Assembly: GCA_024695315.1 (NCBI GenBank)
Contig: JAILIJ010000039.1
Location: 1-6,297 of the forward strand
DNA: 6,297 nucleotides
From: Bacteroidaceae bacterium
Lineage (GTDB): Bacteria; Bacteroidota; Bacteroidia; Bacteroidales; Bacteroidaceae
Direction: 5' to 3'
The first letter of the stretch is position 1. Each line of letters starts with the position of its first letter. A program made the translations under genes and the position numbers. A model generated the notes under the pieces. It had not been told where the DNA came from. It saw nothing but the letters and a program-made list of their open reading frames with translations, and did no database searches. Shown here piece after piece: positions 1 through 6,065 of this stretch.

Positions 1-156
1 GTTGAAGGCGCTAAGGTTGTTTGCGAAGTAGTTAGTCCACTCGTAAAGGGCGACAAGGTTCTTGTATTCCACAAGCGTCGTCGTAAGGGTTACCGCAAGC
101 TTAATGGTCACCGTGAGCAGTTCACAGAGTTGACAATCAAATCAGTTATCGCTTAA
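1..156 (+). CDS. rplU: 50S ribosomal protein L21, C-terminal part (5' truncated by window)
   Basis: Frame 1 is open from the first base and ends at a TAA at 154-156, giving the last 51 residues of a protein of about 105 residues. The C-terminal part holds the basic L21 signature HKRRRKGYRKLNGHRE followed by QFTELTIKSVIA, which matches the L21 family's conserved rRNA-binding tail. L21 is a component of the large ribosomal subunit and contacts 23S rRNA. The start and any promoter lie outside the window. rpmA begins 32 nt downstream on the same strand, the usual rplU-rpmA pair, with no terminator between them, so they are very likely co-transcribed. Codons are biased to CGT, AAG, GGT and GTT, as expected for a highly expressed gene. 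Confidence 0.96.
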   Translation, partial: VEGAKVVCEVVSPLVKGDKVLVFHKRRRKGYRKLNGHREQFTELTIKSVIA

Positions 157-188
157 TTACTAACTAATTTTTAAAATCGTAAACAGAC

Positions 189-452
189 ATGGCACATAAG
201 AAAGGTGTTGGTAGTTCTAAGAACGGCCGTGAGTCACACTCAAAAAGACTCGGTCTTAAGCTCTTCGGTGGTGAATTCGCTAAGGCTGGTAACATTCTCG
301 TTCGCCAGCGTGGTACTAAGCACTACCCAGGTAAGAATGTAGGTATCGGTAAGGATGACACTCTATACGCTCTCGCTGATGGTATTGTAACTTTCAAGAA
401 GGGTCGTCTTAACCGTAGCACTGTATCTATCGAACCAGTTTCAGCTGAATAA
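189..452 (+). CDS. rpmA: 50S ribosomal protein L27
   Basis: An 87-residue protein that is full length for L27. It begins MAHKKGVGSSKNGRES and contains the family core GGEFAKAGNILVRQRGTKHYPGKNVG, so the identification is secure. In the ribosome the L27 N-terminus reaches toward the peptidyl transferase centre. Here the conserved AHKKG follows the initiator Met directly. There is no Firmicutes-style N-terminal extension to be removed by the Prp protease, and no prp-like gene sits between rplU and rpmA. The ATG at 189 is the only sensible start and there is no Shine-Dalgarno sequence ahead of it. Codon choice is strongly biased, like rplU. The transcript should end at the palindromic terminator that begins 25 nt after the stop codon. 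Confidence 0.98.
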   Translation: MAHKKGVGSSKNGRESHSKRLGLKLFGGEFAKAGNILVRQRGTKHYPGKNVGIGKDDTLYALADGIVTFKKGRLNRSTVSIEPVSAE

Positions 453-476
453 GATACAATCTCAAGATTAAATAGT

Positions 477-517
477 AAGGATATAAGTCGTACGACTTAT
501 ATCCTTCTTTTTTCTTT
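477..517 (+). terminator. Intrinsic terminator of rplU-rpmA
   Basis: Positions 477-506 form a perfect 30-nt inverted repeat that can fold as a 13-bp stem with a GTAC loop. It is followed by CTTTTTTCTTT. The stem begins 25 nt after the rpmA stop. The T-tract lies only on the right-hand side, so this acts on the plus strand; the minus-strand gene arriving from the right has its own terminator at 533-571. Confidence 0.93.
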
Positions 518-532
518 GACATTAAGTACTAT

Positions 533-571
533 AAAAAAAGGCACAGAAACAGAATACTCTGAATCCATGCC
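533..571 (-). terminator. Intrinsic terminator of the nnr-DUF4831 operon
   Basis: Read on the minus strand, 571-540 folds into an 8-bp outer stem (GGCATGGA against TTTGTGCC-like pairing with two G-U pairs), a 2x2 T-T internal loop and a 4-bp inner stem CAGA/TCTG with a 4-nt loop. Seven T residues follow at 539-533. It lies 28 nt downstream of the DUF4831 stop codon and faces the rpmA terminator. Confidence 0.88.
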
Positions 572-598
572 ATTTTATTTATCGTCAAATTTATAATA

Positions 599-1639
599 TT
601 ACTTGACCTGAGATACTGCACCTGTTGCAGAATCAAATATAACTTTAGTTGTTACATTCTCCTTAAATAAAGTAGAACTCAACATATCAATTGTGCCAAA
701 CTGCGCAAATGGCATTTCATTATCATAATAAGTTTTTGTTGCAGAATAGAGTCGAACAGTCGCCAATCCTGGCACATTATATACTATTCCGGTAATCTTA
801 CGCTTAGCCATATCTTTTTCTGACGGAAGAGCAACCGAATGCTTATCTTTTACATCAAGATAAAATGGCGCTCCAGCAAGGTCATCAGAATCAACAAAGC
901 CTAAATCCTTCGAAAACCTAAACATAATTTTCTTATCAACATCTTCAGTAGGAACCATAGTAAAAGATTTGGCATAATACACAGTATCTGTATAACCTAT
1001 AAACATCTGCGTCAGAGCCTCTTCCTGCGCATTAAGCTCTCCAAGCACAAGTTTCATAGAAACACCATCCTTCGGCATATTATCTGCTTGCCCACGCTTT
1101 ATAGCATTTTTACACTCTCGAATATCAAGAATTTCCTGTGCCACCAATTCCGCCATCTTTGATTGCGAAGTAGCTGCCAACATATCCTCAGTCAAATACT
1201 TTCTATAGTCCAATTTATGATTTGTAGAATATACACCTGGCACTTCAGGAATATCTTCCCTAACATTTTCATTAATAGAAAGAAGTATGCCTGACTGAGA
1301 CAATTGAACCTTAGGTAACATATTCTTATCTTTTGACTTCACAGAAAATCTTTTTAATGTGTCAACAACTCCGGTTTTCCTAACATTTATAGAGGTAACA
1401 CGCCATTGAGTTTCCATCTCAGGCCTATCCCCTGACATATGAAGATACCTTTGCGCATATTTTGCATATTCTCCAGGCACAAAAGTTGTCTTTATGGCAT
1501 ACACATCAGCCCTTATAGCTGTTTTTGGTAAAATGTAATTTACCCCATCAGTCGTAACAGAAGGGTTAAAAGTCGAAATCTGAGCTTTTAAAGAAACACC
1601 CGTTACAAATGCAGCGAACAAAAATATTTTTTTCATCAT
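599..1639 (-). CDS. DUF4831 family protein, secreted (probably periplasmic), function unknown
   Basis: A 346-residue protein. The N-terminus MMKKIFLFAAFVTGVSLKA-Q is a type I signal peptide, with likely cleavage after Ala19. There is no lipobox cysteine, so it should be released into the periplasm rather than lipidated. I recognise the rest as the DUF4831 family of Bacteroidetes from stretches such as YILPKTAIRADVYAIKTTFVPGEYAKYAQRYL (about 35-66, early in the mature protein) and ILDIRECKNAIKRGQADNMPKDG (about 170-192). No catalytic motif or internal membrane segment is visible, and no function can be assigned. ATG codons at 1639 and 1636 are adjacent and either could serve as the start. The gene lies 8 nt after the nnr stop with no promoter visible in the gap, so it is the second gene of the nnr operon. 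Confidence 0.88.
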   Translation of the reverse strand: MMKKIFLFAAFVTGVSLKAQISTFNPSVTTDGVNYILPKTAIRADVYAIKTTFVPGEYAKYAQRYLHMSGDRPEMETQWRVTSINVRKTGVVDTLKRFSVKSKDKNMLPKVQLSQSGILLSINENVREDIPEVPGVYSTNHKLDYRKYLTEDMLAATSQSKMAELVAQEILDIRECKNAIKRGQADNMPKDGVSMKLVLGELNAQEEALTQMFIGYTDTVYYAKSFTMVPTEDVDKKIMFRFSKDLGFVDSDDLAGAPFYLDVKDKHSVALPSEKDMAKRKITGIVYNVPGLATVRLYSATKTYYDNEMPFAQFGTIDMLSSTLFKENVTTKVIFDSATGAVSQVK

Positions 1640-1647
1640 ATTATATT

Positions 1648-3186
1648 TTATACAATCTTTTTATTTGATTTCATAGAATTTCTCAGCCTTAAAAATGCCG
1701 CTGGCAAACATTCTACTATATCGCCAGCCAGAACACCTTCATATCCTAACTTTTCAGCCGCAATATCGCCTGCCAATCCATGTAAATAAACACCTAACAG
1801 AGTAGCTTGCTCTGGAGAATATTCCTGAGCCAATAATGACAAAATAACACCAGTAAGAACATCCCCACTTCCAGCCGTAGCCATACCCGGATTTCCCGTA
1901 GGATTGAAATAAACCTTTCCATCAGGACAACATACTGCAGACAAAGCACCTTTTATAACTATGAAAAGTTCTTGCTTCATACATAGAGTACGAGTTTTTT
2001 CTAGCTGCTCATAAGAATTTACCGTTTTGCTTATAAGCCCAAACAATTCTTTTTTATGTGGCGTCAAAATTGTTCGCTTTGGTAAACGCTCTATCCAAAT
2101 ACGATTATCTCCAAGTATATTGATTGCATCTGCATCCAGCACAAGCGGAACCTTTGATAATCCAAGTTGACAAAGAAAAGCATGAACAGTTGTAGCTTCC
2201 TTTCCCATACCAGGTCCCATAGCCATAGCATCAAATTGTCCCTCTTCTATAGGAGCACTAAAACAGAATGGATCTGGATCTATACTAAGCACAGCCTCAG
2301 GCACAGAAATCTGTAATGGTATAACATTACACTCTGGGGTTCTTACAGTCACCTTACCTACACCAGAACGAAGACATGCTCTAGCAGCGAGAATCGCAGC
2401 TCCAGCCATTCCACCCTTTCCGGCAACTAAAGCCGCATGACCAACACTTCCCTTATGGACAAACCTGGACCTATTTTTTAATAGTTTACCAACTTCATAC
2501 TCCTCCGTAAAATGATATGGCGATGAAGTAAATTCTTTCTTAGGATCAACCAATCCTATATCCACAATTTCCCAATGTCCTACGAATGTCTCGTTTTCAG
2601 GAAAGAAAAAAGATAATTTTGGATACTGAAACGTATATGTATAATTTGCTTTAACAACATGACTTGATACATTATACGCATTATCCTCGCACATCAATCC
2701 TGAAGGGACATCTATAGATACAACTGTCGCATTAGAGGAATTAATATACTTTACAACAGACGCAAAACCTGCACTTAAAGGCCTATTAATTCCACTTCCA
2801 AATAAGCCATCAATTACAAGATCTGTTTCTTCTAATATAGGTGGATTAAAAGATGATCTAATTTCTTCAAAAATCACACCATGGCATTTTTGTAGTCGAT
2901 TCTTATTAGTCTCACAATCCGACGAAAGATGCCCCTTTGTATTAAAAAGGTAAACTTGAATTGTATAACCCACATTAGACAACATACGAGCTACCGCCAA
3001 AGCATCGCCTCCATTATTACCAGGACCTGCAAAGACCTTGACAACGGTAGAAATGTTCCAGCGTGAAATTATTTTATCGGCAAAAGCTTTTGATGCTCGC
3101 TCCATCAGATCAATTGAAGATATAGGCTCATGCTCAATGGTGTAAGCATCGAGTTCTCTCATCTGTACAGCTGTAAGTATTTTCAT
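1648..3186 (-). CDS. nnr: Bifunctional NAD(P)H-hydrate epimerase / ADP-dependent NAD(P)H-hydrate dehydratase
   Basis: A 512-residue metabolite-repair enzyme close in length to E. coli YjeF/Nnr. The N-terminal epimerase domain (YjeF_N, about 1-215) interconverts R- and S-NAD(P)HX. It shows FAGPGNNGGDALAVAR (52-67), DGLFGSG (126-132) and SIDVPSGL (157-164). The C-terminal dehydratase domain (ribokinase-like, about 235-500) uses ADP to restore NAD(P)H from S-NAD(P)HX. It shows GHAALVAGKGGMAGAA (249-264), GPGMG (324-328), DADAIN (351-356), LTPHKKE (374-380) and NPTGNPGMATAGSGDVLTG (428-446), with the catalytic Asp in GSGD at 442. The frame is open up to 3264, but I place the start at 3186. The family normally begins MKILTAxQMRELD, and the promoter lies inside the extra 26 codons, which look like noncoding sequence. 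Both domains appear intact. Confidence 0.95.
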   Translation of the reverse strand: MKILTAVQMRELDAYTIEHEPISSIDLMERASKAFADKIISRWNISTVVKVFAGPGNNGGDALAVARMLSNVGYTIQVYLFNTKGHLSSDCETNKNRLQKCHGVIFEEIRSSFNPPILEETDLVIDGLFGSGINRPLSAGFASVVKYINSSNATVVSIDVPSGLMCEDNAYNVSSHVVKANYTYTFQYPKLSFFFPENETFVGHWEIVDIGLVDPKKEFTSSPYHFTEEYEVGKLLKNRSRFVHKGSVGHAALVAGKGGMAGAAILAARACLRSGVGKVTVRTPECNVIPLQISVPEAVLSIDPDPFCFSAPIEEGQFDAMAMGPGMGKEATTVHAFLCQLGLSKVPLVLDADAINILGDNRIWIERLPKRTILTPHKKELFGLISKTVNSYEQLEKTRTLCMKQELFIVIKGALSAVCCPDGKVYFNPTGNPGMATAGSGDVLTGVILSLLAQEYSPEQATLLGVYLHGLAGDIAAEKLGYEGVLAGDIVECLPAAFLRLRNSMKSNKKIV

Positions 3187-3190
3187 ATTG

Positions 3191-3223
3191 CAAAGATAGT
3201 GAATGGTAAGCAAAAATAGCAAA
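3191..3223 (-). promoter_or_regulatory. Bacteroidetes-type promoter for nnr
   Basis: The minus strand reads TTTG (3223-3220), a 21-nt spacer, then TATCTTTG (3198-3191). This fits the established Bacteroidetes consensus of TTTG at -33 and TAnnTTTG at -7 with 19-21 nt spacing. Only CAAT separates the -7 box from the nnr ATG, so the start of transcription should fall at or within a few bases of the start codon. The match is direct; activity is inferred. Confidence 0.8.
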
Positions 3224-3312
3224 TTTGGCATTAAAAAACTTAAAGGGGGAATATTTTTAGGCAATTTCTTATTTATTTGTGAGTTTTTCGAATATTAAAG
3301 CTTTTAATCAAG

Positions 3313-3330
3313 TAATTTTGTGTAAGTTTG
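3313..3330 (+). promoter_or_regulatory. Tandem -7-like promoter boxes for hpt
   Basis: Two sequences matching TAnnTTTG lie head to tail on the plus strand: TAATTTTG (3313-3320) and TAAGTTTG (3323-3330), 10 nt apart. Neither has a clean TTTG at 19-21 nt upstream; the TTTG at 3276-3279 is too far away. One of them probably drives hpt-adk, with the downstream box placing transcription start near 3334-3337, about 30 nt before the hpt ATG. Which box is used cannot be told from sequence. Confidence 0.6.
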
Positions 3331-3335
3331 CAAAA

Positions 3336-3351
3336 GATTCGTAAACGAATC
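3336..3351. repeat. Inverted repeat at the expected hpt transcription start
   Basis: GATTCGTAAACGAATC is a perfect inverted repeat with 7-bp arms around a central AA. It starts 5 nt after the second -7 box and ends 14 nt before the hpt start codon. Its position suits either an operator overlapping transcription start or a small hairpin at the mRNA 5' end. The symmetry is certain; the role is inferred. Confidence 0.55.
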
Positions 3352-3365
3352 GACAAAAAAGACCT

Positions 3366-3905
3366 ATGATAAGAATTAAAGATTTGGATTTTGAAATTTC
3401 TATTCGCCACAACGAAATAGAAGAAAGCATTGCGGCCATTGCGGAAAAGATGAACCATGACTATGAGGACAAGTGTCCACTTTTATTGGCCATCCTAAAC
3501 GGTTCTTTCATTTTCGCAGCCGATTTAGTCCGCCATCTAACATTTGAGCATGAGATTCAATTTGCAAAATTCTCTAGCTATCAGGGTACAGAAAGTACAG
3601 GCAAAGTAAAGGAGCTTATAGGACTCAATGTTGACATTTTAGACAGAGATATAATCATTGTAGAAGACATCATCGATACAGGTAAAACAATGTCTACCCT
3701 TCTTCCAAAACTAAAAGAAAGAGGAGCACGATCAATCGAAATTGCTACACTATTGATGAAGCCTGAAAAGTTGATGGTTGATTTGGATGTAAAATACTGC
3801 GCCATAGAAATTCCAAATGATTTCATTGTGGGATACGGACTTGACTATGATGGTCTAGGACGCCAATACCCTGATATCTATACAGTGGTTGACAATAAAA
3901 AATAA
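3366..3905 (+). CDS. hpt: Hypoxanthine phosphoribosyltransferase (purine salvage)
   Basis: A 179-residue type I phosphoribosyltransferase of normal length for bacterial HPRT. It joins hypoxanthine or guanine to PRPP to give IMP or GMP in the cytoplasm. The PRPP-binding signature VEDIIDTGKTMS is at 99-110 with the acidic pair Glu100-Asp101. The flexible-loop motif SSYQGTESTG is at 70-79. The C-terminal FIVGYGLDYDGLGRQYPDI (153-171) forms the purine and metal-binding end. The pyrophosphate-binding loop reads LNGSF (44-48), with Asn where characterised enzymes usually have Lys or Arg. The ATG at 3366 is preceded by an A-rich leader without a Shine-Dalgarno sequence. The gene is divergent from nnr, and adk follows after 37 nt with no terminator between, so hpt and adk form an operon. 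Xanthine use cannot be excluded from sequence. Confidence 0.95.
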   Translation: MIRIKDLDFEISIRHNEIEESIAAIAEKMNHDYEDKCPLLLAILNGSFIFAADLVRHLTFEHEIQFAKFSSYQGTESTGKVKELIGLNVDILDRDIIIVEDIIDTGKTMSTLLPKLKERGARSIEIATLLMKPEKLMVDLDVKYCAIEIPNDFIVGYGLDYDGLGRQYPDIYTVVDNKK

Positions 3906-3942
3906 ACGGAAACAGTTATAATAATAAATACAAAGTAAAAAA

Positions 3943-4524
3943 ATGAAAAATATCATTATTTTTGGTGCACCAGGTTCAGGAAAGGGCACTTACAGCGCTA
4001 AGATTGTAGAGAAGTACGGAATGGGACATATTTCTACAGGTGATGTTCTACGCGGTGAAATCAAAAACGGAACAGAGCTTGGAAAAATAGCTAAAGGATA
4101 CATTGACAATGGCCAGCTCATCCCAGACGAGCTCATGATTGATATTCTTGCAAAGACATACGATTCAATCCCAGCTGGTAAGGGTGTTATTTTCGACGGT
4201 TTCCCACGCACAATTGCACAGGCTGAGGCTCTCAAAAAAATGCTTGCTGAACGCAACACAGAGATGGGCATCATGATTGAACTTGAAGTTGACGCAGAAA
4301 CACTTATGGCACGTCTTCTTAATCGTGCAAAGGAACAGGGTCGTGCTGACGACAATGAAGAGACTATCAAAAAGCGCTTCGAAGTTTATCGTACACAGAC
4401 TTCTCCACTTATCGACTGGTTCGAGAAGGAGGGTATCCGTCACTCATTCCCAGCAGATGCAAATCCAACAATTGATGGCATGTTCGCTGCTATCTCTGCT
4501 GTCATTGACGCAGAAAACAAATAA
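3943..4524 (+). CDS. adk: Adenylate kinase
   Basis: A 193-residue nucleoside monophosphate kinase that catalyses ATP + AMP = 2 ADP in the cytoplasm. The P-loop GAPGSGKGT is at 8-16, the AMP-binding HISTGDVLR at 29-37 and DGFPRT at 85-90. The LID region is short, NRAKEQGRADDNEETIKKR (127-145), and lacks the Cys4/His zinc-finger insertion of long-type enzymes, which explains a length below the roughly 215 residues of E. coli Adk. The ATG at 3943 follows a run of seven A and has no Shine-Dalgarno sequence. Codon choice is more biased toward highly expressed codons (CGT, GGT, AAG) than that of hpt or nnr. Together with hpt it forms a purine salvage and energy-charge unit. A long hairpin starts 15 nt after the stop and separates it from obgE. 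Confidence 0.97.
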   Translation: MKNIIIFGAPGSGKGTYSAKIVEKYGMGHISTGDVLRGEIKNGTELGKIAKGYIDNGQLIPDELMIDILAKTYDSIPAGKGVIFDGFPRTIAQAEALKKMLAERNTEMGIMIELEVDAETLMARLLNRAKEQGRADDNEETIKKRFEVYRTQTSPLIDWFEKEGIRHSFPADANPTIDGMFAAISAVIDAENK

Positions 4525-4538
4525 TCACTATAATTAAC

Positions 4539-4611
4539 AATTCCGAAATTAGGATTCCGGACAGATAGCCTATTGCCTGTTTGGATATTCCGATTTCGGG
4601 ATTTTCTTTTT
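4539..4611 (+). promoter_or_regulatory. Long hairpin plus T-tract between adk and obgE (terminator or attenuator)
   Basis: The arms 4539-4564 and 4577-4603 pair over 25 bp with one bulged T (4586), one A-C mismatch (4551/4591) and several G-U pairs, around a 12-nt loop. The outer arm ends in TTTT and the sequence then runs TTCTTTTT directly into the obgE ATG at 4612. This has the form of an intrinsic terminator for hpt-adk, but I see no good TAnnTTTG promoter between it and obgE. Partial termination, RNA processing or translational control of obgE are therefore all possible. The structure is read by eye and not energy-calculated. Confidence 0.7.
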
Positions 4612-5823
4612 ATGGCACAAGAAACAAATTTCATAGACTACGTAAAAATTTACTGTCGCTCTGGACGAGGCGGACGAGGCTCATGCCATATGCATAGAGC
4701 AAAGTACCTCCCCAAAGGTGGTCCTGACGGTGGAAACGGAGGTCGTGGAGGCCACATAATACTAAGAGGAAACCGAAATTATTGGACCCTACTCCACCTC
4801 AGATACGACCGTCATATTCATGCCGAACACGGCGGTAATGGATCTAAATGTAAAAGTACAGGTGCACAAGGTGCAGACAAGTACATTGATGTGCCTTGCG
4901 GAACAGTTGTATATAATGCTGAAACCGGCGAATACATCTGTGATGTAACAGAACATGGTCAAGAAGTAATCCTTCTTCATGGCGGCCGAGGCGGATTAGG
5001 AAACTACAATTTCTGTACACCTACCAACCAGGCTCCTCGTTACGCACAACCAGGCGAGCCGATGCAGGAATTAAGCGTCATACTAGAGTTAAAACTCCTT
5101 GCTGACGTCGGTCTCGTAGGATTCCCTAATGCAGGAAAATCAACACTGGTAAATGCTCTAAGTTCAGCTAAGCCTAAGATCGGCAATTATCCATTTACAA
5201 CACTTGAACCTTCTTTAGGAATTGTACAATACCGAGACGGCAAATCATTTGTAATTGCTGACATTCCAGGAATCATAGAAGGTGCTAGTGAAGGACGAGG
5301 ATTAGGCCTACGTTTCCTAAGACACATAGAGCGAAACTCACTTCTACTCTTTATGGTGCCAGCCGATACTGAAGACATAAAAAAAGAGTACGAAATCCTA
5401 CTCAACGAACTTGCCACATTCAACCCTGATTTGCTTGACAAGGGACGAGTTTTAGCCATCACAAAATGTGACTTACTTGGGCAAGACGAGGAACTTTTAG
5501 AAATGCTCAAAGAGAATCTTCCTAACGACATCCCTGTAGTCTTTATTAGCGCAGTAGCCCAACAGGGCCTACAAGAGCTAAAAGACACTCTCTGGAGAGA
5601 AATGAATAGCGAAAGCAACAAGATTGCCGCTATCAACACCCAAGATACAGTAGTGCACAAAAACAAAGACCTATCACATATCGTAGATTACATAGACGAC
5701 GATGACGAAGGATGGGGCGATGAGAACGAGATGGAAGATGAGGATTTTGAATATATCGACGAAGAGGATATCGAAGATCTTGAGGATTTTGAGTACGACG
5801 AAGACCCACAAAAAAACAATTAA
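4612..5823 (+). CDS. obgE: Obg family GTPase (ribosome assembly, CgtA/ObgE)
   Basis: A 403-residue protein. The glycine-rich Obg domain (about 1-158) has FIDYVKIYCRSGRGGRGS and GGPDGGNGGRGG (36-47), the collagen-like fold that docks on the 50S subunit. The GTPase domain (about 160-330) shows G1 GFPNAGKS (170-177), switch I NYPFTTLEP (192-200), G3 DIPG (217-220), G4 TKCD (284-287, in place of the usual NKxD) and G5 SA (313-314). The C-terminus is a highly acidic tail (359-398, 26 of 40 residues Asp or Glu and none basic). Obg GTPases act late in 50S assembly and bind (p)ppGpp in characterised species. The frame is open from 4573, but the family starts at MAQETNFIDYVKIYC, so I chose 4612; the upstream 13 codons lie in the hairpin. 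It follows adk by 87 nt and is closed by a terminator at 5847. Confidence 0.96.
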   Translation: MAQETNFIDYVKIYCRSGRGGRGSCHMHRAKYLPKGGPDGGNGGRGGHIILRGNRNYWTLLHLRYDRHIHAEHGGNGSKCKSTGAQGADKYIDVPCGTVVYNAETGEYICDVTEHGQEVILLHGGRGGLGNYNFCTPTNQAPRYAQPGEPMQELSVILELKLLADVGLVGFPNAGKSTLVNALSSAKPKIGNYPFTTLEPSLGIVQYRDGKSFVIADIPGIIEGASEGRGLGLRFLRHIERNSLLLFMVPADTEDIKKEYEILLNELATFNPDLLDKGRVLAITKCDLLGQDEELLEMLKENLPNDIPVVFISAVAQQGLQELKDTLWREMNSESNKIAAINTQDTVVHKNKDLSHIVDYIDDDDEGWGDENEMEDEDFEYIDEEDIEDLEDFEYDEDPQKNN

Positions 5824-5846
5824 AAGCCATATGGCTAAAGTTAAGA

Positions 5847-5879
5847 GGACTGTTCTATTATGGGCAGTCCCTTTTCTTT
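5847..5879 (+). terminator. Intrinsic terminator of obgE
   Basis: GGACTGTTC (5847-5855) pairs with GGGCAGTCC (5862-5870) over 9 bp with two G-U pairs and a TATTAT loop, followed by CTTTTCTTT. It lies 23 nt after the obgE stop codon on the plus strand. Confidence 0.9.
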
Positions 5880-5993
5880 ATATACATTAAATCCTTTTCT
5901 TTTGATACTTTGCTCTCTTTTTTGATATATTCAAAACGCCAGCAAACACAAATTAAAATATTTATTATTGCACAGCAATTCATCATAAAATCC

Positions 5994-6028
5994 AAAACGA
6001 AAAACACCGAAACCTCACGGTTCCAGTG
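5994..6028 (-). terminator. Intrinsic terminator of the tRNA-Gly operon
   Basis: On the minus strand CACTGGAACC (6028-6019) pairs with GGTTTCGGTG (6014-6005) over 10 bp, including two G-U pairs, closed by a GTGA loop of the stable GNRA type. It is followed by TTTTTCGTTTT (6004-5994). It begins 37 nt downstream of the last tRNA, as expected for the end of that transcript. Confidence 0.9.
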
Positions 6029-6065
6029 CAACATCATCTAATCTATGAATCAAAACACTTTTTTG

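Noticed and set aside
3187..3264. 26-codon upstream extension of nnr (MPKNIPPLSFLMPN...)
   Set aside because: It contains the promoter boxes, reads as unlike any Nnr N-terminus, and the family start MKILTA lies at 3186.
3273..3458. 61-residue minus-strand frame across the hpt 5' end
   Set aside because: Antisense to the conserved hpt coding region and its promoter, with no recognisable domain; a shadow frame.
4573..4611. 13-codon upstream extension of obgE (MPVWIFRFRDFLF)
   Set aside because: It lies in the 3' arm of the hairpin and T-tract, and Obg proteins begin at the conserved MAQETNFIDYVKIYC.
5831..5890. Possible 19-residue peptide after obgE (MAKVKRTVLLWAVPFLYIH)
   Set aside because: It runs through the obgE terminator stem and T-tract, so the frame is best explained by chance.
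5880..5993. AT-rich spacer between the obgE and tRNA terminators
   Set aside because: No plausible gene, RNA fold or promoter seen on either strand.
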